Shown here in pieces: positions 49,825-62,900 of a stretch of DNA of 64,000 nt (positions are counted from its first letter, which is position 1; each line of letters starts with the position of its first letter). Both the position numbers and the translations under genes were made by a program. Source of the stretch: Archegozetes longisetosus (taxonomy: Eukaryota; Arthropoda; Arachnida; Sarcoptiformes; Trhypochthoniidae); NCBI GenBank assembly GCA_018873245.2, contig JAEMBT020000003.1, forward strand, positions 4,359,843 through 4,423,842. Reading direction: 5' to 3'. The notes under the pieces are model-generated. The model ran no database searches and had not been told where the DNA came from. It saw only the letters and a program-made list of their open reading frames with translations.

Positions 49825-52800
49825 TCACACTTTATAGCATTACTCAACTCTTTTAATAAATAAATAATTTAATCAAAATATAAACTTATGCTTTCGAAAA
49901 TTCATATTTCAGTTTAATGTTTACAACTATGACTGCGAAGCCCTTAAAAGGCCTGAGACTGTATAGCAATTTCTATTGCAAGGTTCATTATATGAAAAAT
50001 TGATTAATTCATGTTTGGGGTTATTATTATAGATACTCATGAAATTGACATTAAATTAGTTTTTATGATTTCGTATGAAAATACCCTATCCTTTCTTATC
50101 ATAACGTGACCAAAATTGTTTATTTTATTAATTCGTTAATTTTCATTTTACGCAATATATTCTTAGTTCGAATGGTAAGGTCTGTACTTTTCACGTAAAA
50201 ACAGTTTATTTTGTTTTAATTTGTAAAACACTCGACTGAATAACTTAGAATAACTTGAGTGATGGGCAAAACATTAAACAACCAATAGATAACTGCTTCT
50301 ATCAGTTTTGATTTGACTTACATTTGAGCAACTAACGTTTTATGGTTTTATGATAAGCTAAGAATCATTTTTGCCAAACATATAAACAACTCAATTGCAC
50401 TTTCGATTAAAAGTAAAAAATCATTAAAAGATAATTAGAGTAATTCGTAATAGGTGTAATCAGTAGTTATGTAAATATTTATCTTTACGTTATAAATAGC
50501 TTTTGACTAATAGCTTCGACCAAAGTTTGATCTTTTAAATTTTCACTCAACGAAAATCATACTCCGCTTTCGAGAATAACGAAAACCAGTTGTAATCCAA
50601 ATCAATAATGACGAACTTGGCATATGGCAAAGTTTAATGTTTATTTCCAAAATTAATCTTTGTTAGATCGAGTAAGGTTGTGTATAATTTACGAGAATTA
50701 GTTGGGATAGAATTCAAGTTAAAACTTCATAGTTATTATGGAATCACATATTTTAAACCGATTAATCAAACAAGTAATTAGTGTTACGATTAGAGGCAGA
50801 AAAGGGTTTGTATTAATGTACTGCACAATAGAAGTCAGAACTATCTACTTGTTAGAATATACAATGAAACCTCTCGCCTAAGCTCCTAATTTCAAAAGTA
50901 TTTTCAGAACAATTTGTCTTTAAAATAAGTTGAGTTCATTGTAGATGAAGTTTACTGGAAAATAGAGAAGGTTTATTAATTGATGAAATCATTATTAATA
51001 ATTTGCTTTTCGAACCAAAGTTAAATTAACTGTTAACCTTTGTTTAAAATATTGGCTGACCGATCAATGAGTTTGTAATAGACCCTGGAATGATAAATAA
51101 CTTTGACTTTTCTAGGAACAGCCTACGTTAAACTCTATTACAGTTGATATTGATGCAACTTTTTAGGTGGATACAGCTTTGCAATTTTTTAGCTTATAGA
51201 AATTCTAAGAATTTCTAAAATATAACAGGTATGTAGTGACAGAAAAAGACCAAAGTAATGTTAGTGGTCATATTGGTGAGTGATATAAAGGCAGTTATTA
51301 GTTTGAAGGCTAAACACAAAAAGAGTGGATATTAGAAAACAATTTAATTGTTAAAAACGTATTCAAATTTGATGTTAGATTGCGCGCATTACTTTAGAGC
51401 TATTGTGATCTTTGATTAGATACACTGCAGAGAATTGAGCAAATTTAAAAGAAAATGAATGCAAATAAAAGTTAATGTAAACGAAATCGAGTAGTTTCAG
51501 GGACTTGTGGAATAACATCATTTCCTTACATCCGCATTTCGATCGTTCTAAGCGTCATTTCAAAAATAAGAATTTCCCATTCAAAATACTTTCAAATGAA
51601 ATTCCCGAACATTATGTAAAAAAGCTCGTGCTATTGTATTAATAATTTATAGTTAAAAATAATATGAAGGACTTTAGCTATTCCTTAGGATTTGGCAGTT
51701 ATATTCCAATCAATTCGTGATAAATAGGATTTAAATATTACATCATTATTGTTAACTCTGTGAAATAAAAATATTGCTTTTGCATACCTGCGAAATCTGC
51801 AAATGCATAAAATCCAGTTGGAATCCGGGTTATGAGCAATTTTAAATGATAAATATTGGAAACTAACTTTTCCCTATCATCGATCACAAACTCATTTTGT
51901 ACAAAAAAATTATAAAATAAGTCGAAGTACTGATAGTAATCAACTAATATATAAAGTTTGAAAGTTAGCTCACGCTTGTTTAGGACGGATTAAGTTGTTT
52001 TTTTCATTAGACTAATGAAACTCTGAAAGCTTGAGCTGAATTAGCCAGACTTAACAGTGATGTCGAGCATAAATTTGAGATGAAAAGTCAACATTTGAAG
52101 AAGATTATATTTGCTTTTATAAAGGAAAGAAAAACATCTAAATTTAAAGTGTTTTAGGAAGTTTTTCAAACTCAAGATTAGTTATTGATCTAACATTATT
52201 ACGAAGCTGATAATAAAATTGGAGAATGACAGATTGCCTAAAAATAAAAATGAGATTCGTCTGATTGAATTGGTCTGAATAACTAGAAAAAGAGGAAAAT
52301 AGATAAAATCAAACTAGTGGAAATGGTTGCGCTTGTAATTTTCTCTGTAATGGAAACAAAAGTATAGAATATAAAGAATGTAATATCGTTGGAATTTTTG
52401 TTGTGATGATGAAGCAAAATTATTCGATAGAAAAAATGAACTTATAAAGTAAAATTAACTGAGTCACACAGAATTTACATATAATTAAAAAGAGTTTTCC
52501 TGAAGATTTAATCTTCGAAGGAGTATTTGACTCATTAAATGTATGGTCTAATGAAATAGTTTGTAATTATCTACTGATTGATTGTGCATCTGTCCTTGTA
52601 ATTGAAAGTCAAGCTAATAAATGAGTTTGAGCTGGAAAGTGACAAATGCTGTTTAATGCAATTGTTAGGTTTCCTCAACACTGATTCTACACAATAAAAT
52701 TTCATTCATCTCTTAAACTTAATTTCATTGCCATTGGTGGTGGGCAATGAAAAGCTACAAATAGGTTATTCATATATTACAGGTAATGAATGATTGCGTG

Positions 52801-54672
52801 CCATTAGTTGTTAGGCAGTCATTATCACAACAATTATATCGGTTGCATTCAAGCGCTACTCAAGTAGTTCTATATCAATGGTTCAAAAAGCTATTGAAAT
52901 TACTTTCTATTATTTTAATATTTACTTTATCTTGTTAAATGATTTCATATGCTTGACTCATACAATCCTATAAGAACTTTATCCATAACAATAAACGGTT
53001 TCCAATATTTTCACTTGAGTAGTTACACTTGAAAACTTAATGATCCTAAATAGCAACAAGTAAAGGCCGTTGCTATGTCAGCCTAGCTGTCCTGCTCATC
53101 AATTTGTTGCCGAATTTTACTATTAGTTTGTTTTGATTATTGTATTGAGTATTCTATGCTTTTGATACGTTCAATATTATGGTCTGATGCTGATTTCGCA
53201 ACGCATCTCTTCTAGTTGCTATCGAGAATTGTTAAGATATTTAGGTTTTTGAGTTTGGACTTCGATTAGGTTAATTAAGTTTAAGCAGGTTATAATTCTT
53301 TAACTTTTCAGATGAATCATTAGTTAACAACCATTTAAATAGTATTAGAAAAAAATTCACTCAGAGCAATTGTATATTTCAAAGATATCCAGTGCTTAGA
53401 CCCAACACTGGCTTAATTATGAAACTTGGCATCAGTTTTAATGAAATTAAAAAATGAGAAATTTATTATAATTTACTGTATTTTTGAAGAGGTCGGAAAA
53501 TTCCTTCAATTTCAATGTCAACTTGAAGTTGAATAACAAGGAAGAATTAGAGATTTCATGTTTATCACCTCTGATTAATTTGATTTGAAAATTTCAAGTT
53601 GAATTTATTGAGATTTGCATTAATTGGAATGTTTCATTTAAATTTAGTTGTTGTCAATCAACTGACAATTTGGTTGTCATGTAAATAATTATGTTTACAT
53701 GAGAATCACATTTAATAATTTGAGCTGATAATCAAAACGACTTGAAGTGATCTATTGATTCAACATTTGGTCTGCTAACTCATCTAAATGATTAGTTTGG
53801 TATGTACTATGTATTCAAAGTGTATTCTAAGTATGTGTGAAGTTGTACAACTTGAATAATTATGAGAAAAAAGTTATTCAAAAAGATAATGCATTGATAA
53901 GGTCATTTGTGATAAGAATTATTCCATAATTTTTGTTTAACCACAAAACAGTATTTCGAAAGCCAAATTGAAAGACAGAAGAAAAACAGAAAGTTTCACA
54001 AATGGATGAATAAGTACTATTCAAAGAAGACTTAGAGAGATCTGATTTGAGAAGATTGCATAAATTTATCCTTGACTGATTGCTCTGTTTTATGATTTAT
54101 TTTGAATGATTGTTTAAAGCAATAATTTTTTGTTTGCTTACTCGTTAGTTTTGAAAAGGCTATTAAGTCTGATTTGAAATCTATTAAGAAATAGATAATG
54201 CAGATAAATCTGCTCTTTGCATGCAGTCATTAAAGTTGACTTTAAATAAACATGAATTATATTCTAAAAAATGCTGCTGTGACTCAATTCTTGAGAAATG
54301 CATTCATGTGTTATAAGATTATTTTTGTGGAATGTTTCTATTGTTCCTAATTTTCGAAATAAAATACATGAAATTACGAATGATGTGCAAATAAATTTTG
54401 TGAGTCAATGTAATTTAGATTTTCAATAGGGCCAATGCTATTGAATCTGCAAGTTTCACAATTTCGTTGCTTATATTTTTTATAATCTCGTAAAATTAAC
54501 TAACTACGCGTTAAGAGGAAACTTCAAACAATTTTTTACGATCATTTATTTTTTCAATGCAATTGTGAAACACTGAAGACTGAAAACTGTAAGTTTATAG
54601 TTTTGTTTTTATTTATAAGGTTCTGAATAACTGAGCTATAATGTGAAAATCATGAATTGCACGCAATTAATG

Positions 54673-55170
54673 TACTATCTATCCAAAAAAAAACGCATAC
54701 AATTCAACTCAGTAGTCGTTTTGACAACACTTATAATCCTTCAAAAAAGTCTAACCAAAACTTCAATTTGATCAGACTTATTATTGATTAATAAGTCATT
54801 TGAATATTTTTAACGGAATGATTTGTTTTATGAATGCGATTTTCTATTGATCAATTAAAACGTATTAATTTGACAACTTAATCTTCTATTTGTGCTATTT
54901 TAAATCATATTGAAGTAAGCAATTGGTACAAATAATGTCATTAATATATAAATTGATGATTAAGCTACCAAATTAATACGTTTTAATTGATTAATAGAAA
55001 AACGCATTCAAAAACAAAACAAATGACTGAAATAAAAAATGTTCAAATGACTTATTAACCAATAATAAGTCTGATGAAATTGAAGTTTTGGCAAGAGTTT
55101 TTTGAAGGATTATAAGTGTTGTCAAAATGACTACTGAGTTGAATTGCATGCCTATTCTGGATAGATAGTA
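54673..55170. mobile_element. Foldback / MITE-like element with long inverted repeats
   Basis: Left arm 54673-54886 and right arm 54955-55170 are reverse complements over about 215 bp, by eye well over 80 percent identical, around a spacer of some 70 bp. The outer ends read TACTATCTATCC and GGATAGATAGTA. If the outermost TA pairs are the target duplication, the element begins CTATCTATCC, as expected for Tc1/mariner-type insertion. It has no open frame, so it is non-autonomous. Mismatches between arms show it is not recent. Transcribed, it would fold into a long hairpin. Confidence 0.8.
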
Positions 55171-58100
55171 AGTTTATATACTTACCGCCACAAATCATAT
55201 TTGATTTACTGTAATAAAAGAAACCATTGTTTCAAGCATTTAAGCAAAAATAAACTCAGAGTAAAAGTTTTGTAAAAATTTGTAAAGTTTGTAAAAATTA
55301 TAATTATAACGAAGTTATATTCCACGGGGTTTCAATTAACCGATTGCAAGTTAATATTTGTATGGAGCTTTATTATTCAGTATGAATAACAGTTTGAAAA
55401 TTATTCAACTGTTAAGTTGTTTTGAATCGAGTGCTCAATCAGAATGAATAGAGTTTTGCCAATTTTTCAGTAATCATGCAATTTTCTTCTATTAATTTTT
55501 AAGTTGTCAATTCATAGATCAATTACTAGTCAATTGATAGGTAAAGAGTTTTTCAACTATTCTCACTCAATAGTTTATAAATGACTGAAATAAATTTAGC
55601 AGAAAAAGAAAAATTTGATCGATCAAAATGACGTCAATAAGGAGAATTAGCTGATATTTGAGATTTAAGAAGACTCAATTGATAACTGATGTTTGAATGT
55701 CTTGAAAGTAGTCACATTGATAAGTTAGTTTGATTAAGAGTTATGCTTAGTTGTTTTGCAAAGTCTAAACTGAAACTTTAATACACTGTAATTTGACAAC
55801 ATAGTTGACAGTCGAGATTTAGCGTCAAATTTATAAATCAAGTTAAAAACTAATTTATACGAAGCTAAAGGTTAGGTTACTTATATTTTGCAGATAAGTC
55901 TTAACTGATTGATTAAAAGTTTTGTCGTATTTATTTTTATAATCTAAGGAATAGATCAACACGCAATTATCAAATTTGATGTTTGAAGTCTTTGTTAGTT
56001 GAAGTTTATATCTAATGCGTTTTCAAGGTATGCACTCAGTGTCAAGCATTCTTTACTTTGGTTTTGATTCTCTCAAAGCATTCGAGTTGAAATTGACAGT
56101 TAAAAACACTTGACCATTTTGAACAAGAGAATAATTTTGATTCTATAATAAATTAATCAAGATTAATTAGGAACCAATGAAGCAGAGGTACTATATTTAA
56201 GGTTAAGATTGGAAAAGCCGTAACAAAACAATAAAACAGATAAGGTTAAGAAATAAGACTTAAGAACAATTGATCGATTTAGTGGTAAATGAGTATAAAA
56301 ATGAACAAAGTCAGTAATTGAGATAACGGATATCTTTGATTAAGTGATTGTTTATATTTAAGCACAAGAAAGGTATAATTTTGAATAAAATGCTGGTAAT
56401 GAATAAAGCAATGTCAATGAAGCGTGATTTGTGTCTCAATTAAGTAGGTTATAATGAATTAACACTTTTAAGCTTTTCCGGAGCAATTAACTTGATTAAT
56501 CAAGTTTTAAAGGATATTAAATACCATTCTATACTAAATTCTGCATTTTATTCATTGTTAGGGAATTCAATCTGTTTGTGAGACTATAAAATTGAAAATA
56601 AAAGGTTTTTTCATGTGAAAAGAGAATTTCCTTATGAAGCACTGCATTAATAATAAAAATGAATTAATTACAAGGATATATTGTAGGGTGAAAGAGTAGG
56701 ATTTTCATTGTTTTAGATAATTAGAACAAAGGCTCTAAAAGTTAATTTTATGTATAAATCAATTTATTCGCATCCATTCAAACAAGAGCTGAGAGCAACA
56801 CTCTAATAAACATTTTCTAAATTCTAGTCTTAAGTTTTATATCTGTTGTTTACATTTTGATTATATGAGAAGAAAATTAGTTTATTTTGCAGAAACATCA
56901 AATAAAATTGAATCGTTACCGAATAGTAGATTATTAATGGCAACAGTTCAAGAGCACTATTGATAAATCTATAGAGAATTGGGCAATAGTAAGAATATAC
57001 TAATGTATTACTAATAAACAGAACTCTAGCACCAGAGTTTTAATGCAATATAATTAGACTTTGATTTATAATTAATAATGGAAACCTATAGAAGTTGTTT
57101 ATTCGTTAGCTCATTAGATCGGTTAATGTTTATCTAAAGGTGCAGATCCTTGTAATAAAAGGCTTCTGAAGATAAACAAGTGAAGAAAGGCAACTGCTGC
57201 ACAAAAACTCACCAATAGACATTCAGGTTTGAAGTGAATAATTAGCTAGCTGAAAATTTGTCATTCGATTTGCTGCTGATCAATGCAGTCATAAAGCAGT
57301 TGTGTTTATGCGATGCCCTTTGGAGTGATATTTTCGTAATTGCATTGTTGGGCAACTTGATTGATGGTTTACTGCTAGTACAAGCTTATAATTCGTAATA
57401 ATAGAGTTGAGTTTTATATGCATCGCTCGAATTTTTATTGCATAAGTTGGAAAAACAATTTTATTTTGTTCTGAGCACGAGTGCAGCTCAAGGAAATTGA
57501 TAATATTTCAATATATAAAATATTAATCAGTCGAGTGATCATCAGAACAAATGGTATTCGTGTCCTTAGCAGTCATTAAAGTTAGAAATTACTATCAAAA
57601 GTGATGATATTGCTTTTCGTGACGCCAAATACAGCAATCTAGAGAAGAAACCGAATTAAATTGAATTTATATTAGATGCTATTGGTATTTCGATTGACTG
57701 GTTTGATCAGTTTTCTACTAGTCCTTTAACAGTACGCTAGGAGCTGATTCCAGATCACGTCAAATCAAACCAGATCATTATATGTAAAGTTTACATAAAA
57801 ATATGATTTTCTCCTTCACTTTCCTGATTTGATAAGCTTTTTAATGGTTGTATATTAATTAATAAAAATTAGACCATTATGATCAATATTGATTGCAAAT
57901 AATTGGATCTGCCTTTCTCTACTATTCAATGTTGAATCAATCAAATATTATTTAACATATTGAGCAAAATTGAAAATTGTCAATAATGAGCCAATAAATT
58001 GAACGTTGAGCGTTTATCAACATTACCAATTTCTATAGTATACATCTCCAATTGTTGTCTTAATACGTGCAAAAATCTTCATTTAATCCAATTGCTTCAA

Positions 58101-59517
58101 GATATATTTTAGTCATTTAATTTAATACTCTATTTAGATATTTCAACTATTTAACCTTCAATTAATAAATAATTTACTTGAAAATTAAAAATTTTCATTC
58201 CGAAACACTCTTTAATTAATTTGATACAAAACTTTGAAGTGACAGCGAATGTCATTCGGTTGAAATGGAAATCAAAATAAAATGAACTTTAGAATGAATG
58301 ACAAGTGTCTCAGCGTTTAATAATATTGGTATTGTGACAAATAATTAATTTTATATTAAAAACTATCAACTTTTTAGGTGTTTATTCAGTTTACTTTTAG
58401 TTTATATCTGTTTGAATTTAATTGATTTTGAGGAAAATAACATAACATCAATGTTTATAAATCAAATTTAGTTGACATCAATTTCCAAAAATAGTTTTAA
58501 AAAGCATCTTTGGATATCAATCAAGACTATAATTAACGAATTGATAACAAAGTTAATTCATACAAATATTACTCTAGTTGATTGGAATAAAGGTCAAACA
58601 AAAAGTTGATGAATAAATATGAGAAACTTAGTTAATCATGGGTTTGAAAGTTGTTTCATATTTATAAACGTTTCTAAAAGTAGTCCTCAGACTTTGTTTT
58701 CAGCAAGTAAATATAACATTTTACCTTTTCTAGAATTTTTATTAACTCATTTCGATTAATGAAAAATAATTATCTCAGCATTAGGTCTAATTGTGAGCTA
58801 CAATTCTATTAGAATGAATGACAGCTGCAATTGTCAAACGTTTCAATTTTCACAAACTTGTGAAAATAACACTACCTCAATGCTATAGCCATTGAATTTT
58901 CAAACTTGGAAAACACACAAAATATATAACTTTTAATTCAAACTAATATCTGTTTTGGGGTAATAAAAGTGACTACAAGAGTGAAAATTTATTGTACAAC
59001 TTAAAGCTTAAAAATTGATAGCCTTGGATGTCGTTAAGTTCTAAATTTAAAAGAATCCAAACAGTTTGAAAAAGTTAAAAAAGTTACAAAAGTTTTAAGG
59101 GACAGAAAGAGACTTAAAGATGTGACACATGAAACTATTTTACGTATAGTCTGCCCTTGAATGGAAAAAAGTAACGTAAAATAAATATGTAGACAAAATG
59201 AAGTGCAACAACAGTGCAACAATACTGATAAAGAGGTGCTGTATGCTTTGGTTAAAGCAGTTTTCCTGTTCAATTGTCTACGCTTTTAGTAGAACTCCGC
59301 CTGACATTCATAACATAAGACTGAGTTTTACAAAGAAAACTTTTCATCAGATAAAGTGTTGGAATGATGTTTATAAGAAAAATATCTAAACTTAATTAAA
59401 AAGTAATTGGTGTAGAAGTGGTAGTAGAATGAATAGTAAATGGAGGCATGGCAAGAATGAAAGTATTGCGGAGCCCTACTTACTGCCAATCGCAACTATG
59501 CGCCAACTGCTCGTGCA

Positions 59518-59567
59518 CCAACTCAACAGAGTTGGCTCAGAGTTGGCTCAGAGTTAGCTCAGAGTAA
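59518..59567. repeat. 11 bp tandem repeat and hairpin upstream of NHE
   Basis: AGAGTTGGCTC occurs at 59528-59538 and 59539-59549, with AGAGTTAGCTC at 59550-59560 and a partial fourth copy after it. CCAACTC at 59518-59524 and GAGTTGG at 59529-59535 form a 7 bp stem over a 4 nt loop. It lies 120-170 bp before the NHE start codon, in promoter or 5' UTR. Confidence 0.6.
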
Positions 59568-59688
59568 AGCAACTGCTTATTAGCCAGTATTACTTCAGTC
59601 TCTAAAAGCTTTAAACCACTTGAAAAGTTAGTACCTCTGAAAGTATGTCATTTATGCGTTAGACTTAAGGGCAGTTCTATTGAATGTT

Positions 59689-59980
59689 ATGATGCAAGTT
59701 TCCAAAGTGGTCTTACCGGCGCAAATTATCTTAACATTTATGTGTATCACTTATATTGAATGTGCACTACAAGAAGAATCAAGTGCTGCATCAGACTTAA
59801 CGACATCAGATGAGAACAGTATAATTACAACTCCTCTGCATCGGATCGCACCTCATCATCACAGTAATAATCATAGTAAAACCATTAAGAGATATCAAGT
59901 GGCCAAATTTGATTTTGAACATGTATCCACTCCTTATATCATTTCATTGTGGATTATTATTGTAGGTCTCGCTAAAATAG
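59689..59980 (+). CDS. Na+/H+ exchanger (SLC9A/NHE), first coding exon only
   Basis: One exon of 97 codons ending at a strong GTAAGT donor in phase 1; the gene continues beyond the window. Residues 1-27 (MMQVSKVVLPAQIILTFMCI, then TYIECA) look like a signal peptide, followed by an acidic and His-rich linker. The last 30 residues (YQVAKFDFEHVSTPYIISLW, then IIIVGLAKIG) match the start of the membrane domain of plasma-membrane NHEs of the NHE2/NHE3/NHE5 and insect Nhe2 type. Such proteins swap luminal Na+ for cytosolic H+ to control pH and salt uptake. Two adjacent ATGs (59689 and 59692) can start it. I found no second exon before 64000, so the first intron exceeds 4 kb. Which NHE subtype cannot be told from this exon. 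Confidence 0.8.
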
Positions 59981-62900
59981 GTAAGTATCTCAATGTTTTT
60001 CATTGTTTGAATAACTAAACAACAAAATAACTAAATAACTAGACATTGAAATAAGCTAAACATTCAATTTGGTTTGTTATATATTTGATACCCGTATCGT
60101 GTATGCAATATTATATTTCATATCGACTTCAATCTACAGCTAATCTCATACCAGTTTCCGCATAACATACATCTACCTTATATCAAATTTTATTTTATAT
60201 TCGGTCGAAATTGATTTCATCTTACTTTGATTCAATTTTTATTTTAATAGCAAATAAGATGATCGTGAGAACGAAAAAGTTTGTCAAACAGTTTGTTAGT
60301 TTAAGGTTTGATATTTTTAGACACGAGTTGGTGATTGAAGTGAAGCATCTTTCACTTTATACTCAAAGTATGAAATATAAAATGTATAAAAAGCATTCAA
60401 AACTGAAGGTTAAAGCCCTACGAACTAAGTGCTAATAAATCGTAATTATTCTATGAAGTGAAGAGAAGATTAGTTTAATCTTTAGCTATTAAATTGAAGT
60501 AAAATTGAATGACAATAGAAGGATTAAGTTGAAAATTGTTAGATTTACCTAACTTCAATTTATTGTGATCAAAATTTTCAGTCTAAGTGTTAATGATAGA
60601 CGCAAAAACTTGAATCTACCTATTTTTATGGCAATATGAACGCTGATGTTTACAAATATTAACTAAATCTAGTGATTTATTACACATAATTAGAGTAAAT
60701 AAAGTACAAAGACTCGACACATTGGGAAGGAAATTAGTGGGAATATCCAGCGAATCTAGTGTGTGCATTACATACTTGAGGAAATGCCATTTACCGTACA
60801 CTAAAGCAAGTTAACGAACATGTTTTTAGTACCTCTGCATGTTTTACAAAGATAAATGGGATTTCCTAACACTTATTACCGCATAATATGTGAATCCAAT
60901 GAATGATTAACACACTTCTCTGTCGGTCATCGCTATCGTGAGTAGTTTTGATCGTATTCTGAATGACTGTTAATGATGTATTTGACTACAATTTGTTGAA
61001 CGGGTATAAGATATAAGGTATAAGACATAAGAGATAAGCCATAAAGATGATGCGTATGGCATAGTGACACACTAGTGCTGTACTATTTTAGTGCATAAAC
61101 TTAACATTCAAAAGATTTTAGAAGCCTATCCAGAATTACAGTTAAGGTATAGTCGCGCCGTTTCACGGATACGTTTTCAAACCAAACTCCGTTACTGTTT
61201 GGTAACTTTGTACGAGTTTTCGTAGATAGGCAATTAATGTTACAATGTTTGCAAACTTGACTTTTCATTTAATTGTATGAACTAAAGATTTGAGCCACTT
61301 ATAAATGACTTAATTTCTAGAAGAGCCTAAAGGGTTTTTGATCGAATAATTAACAAAATGAGTAATGAACTCTCATTTGCCATATCTAATATTTATGTTA
61401 TTAAAGTTTGATTAAAAACCTAAATTCCACACAGCTTTACAATCAATTCTCAATTTATCAATATAAATTGCAAAAAATGTAAGTTTTGAGGTATAATAAT
61501 TGAAAAAAGACCAGACTTATAGCTTTATTAACCAAACTATATTATTATAACTATAACGGGCTTGACGTCCTAATTAGCAGTTCATATAATTGTAATATGT
61601 AATTTGCTATGAGAATTGTATACTTGTTAGCTATAAATAGTAAAGGAAAACCCAAACTTTCTATGGTATAGAGACATAAGAACAGTAGAAGAAATTAGCA
61701 TTTGTTTGCTTTAATGTTGAACAACCTAAAGCAAAAATAATATTGAGAAAGCTTTCACGTGATTACAATTATTGTTCAGTTGTTATTAAATATTAACATT
61801 TATTTGAGTCAACTTCACTACGCATTGAATTGGCTGAGCAGCAAAGTTATTTAATTAAACAAAGTTATGATTTATTAAAGGTAGAAAATGGCATCAACTA
61901 CTATTTAATAATGTGAAAGCTTTTTCCAATCAGAATTAAAGTGTGGATAAAGTTCCAGAAACTGACCGCTTTATGGAGGCTCAGCCCAACCACTTTCTTA
62001 TAAATATTCGACACGGTTTCAGTTAAATCGCTATTGAAAAACATGTAATAAATCTTATTTGACTGCAATTCTAATCTGGCTTAAAGCTAAGTTGTTTCAC
62101 TTTGAAAATTTTTGATCTGAGATTTTCTTCTGATCATAAGTAGCTTATCGTTTGAGTGAGAATAGAAAAGTTTGATATTTGAGATAATTGAACAAATTGA
62201 AGAGAGTTCACATTTGACTTTATCAGAAGAAGTAAACAAAAACTGACATAATTGAGCATAGGCTAAAAATAGATATTAGAGTACAATAATCAAATTGATG
62301 CTAACGGTACCCAAACAAGTTGAGTCTAGAACCATAACTTATTATTGATGATGAGTAATATAAAAAACATTGACAGCTTCAAATTTTCAGAATGCAGTTT
62401 AGTATAACATTCAAATTTAGTTCAACGCATTATTCAGATAGTCTGCAAAATTTCAATTCTCATCTTTATTGCGGAATATTTGCAAATGTCATATCAAATG
62501 TAGATTAATAGGAATAGAAACGCACAAATTTTAGGCTTAACCTAATTTTGAAAGTGATCATTTTTAATTAAAAGACTAGTCTTACCAAACGTATGTCTGG
62601 TAGAGTATTAAATCTATTTTTAGATTTACTTTCAACTTGAAACTAATTACAAATGGAGCTAATATGATAATAAAGCATAAGAAGTGAAGGGAGAGTAATA
62701 TGAAACATATTCTCAAATGAAATAAAATCATTTTGAAACCTTTCTGTTTATGCAGTGTGAAAACCAGTCTTAAATAGTTGTCTTCTTAAATATCAAATAA
62801 TTGGTTCCTTTGACAAAGTTAGTCTAAAACCTGAATGTTTTTGTTAACTAAAACATTATTTCAAGCACTGAAAACGGAACAAATTGTTTTAATCTAACAT

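Noticed and set aside
53046-53145. Short hydrophobic frame with GC-richer codons in the 10 kb gap
   Set aside because: About 30 codons, no clear splice sites and no family match; not enough to call an exon.
59034-59273. 79-codon minus-strand frame before NHE
   Set aside because: Low-complexity Leu/Ser/Thr product with no recognisable family; likely chance.
60211-60435. 75-codon Lys-rich frame after the NHE exon
   Set aside because: No similarity to the NHE membrane domain, which must come next, and no splice acceptor giving that sequence.
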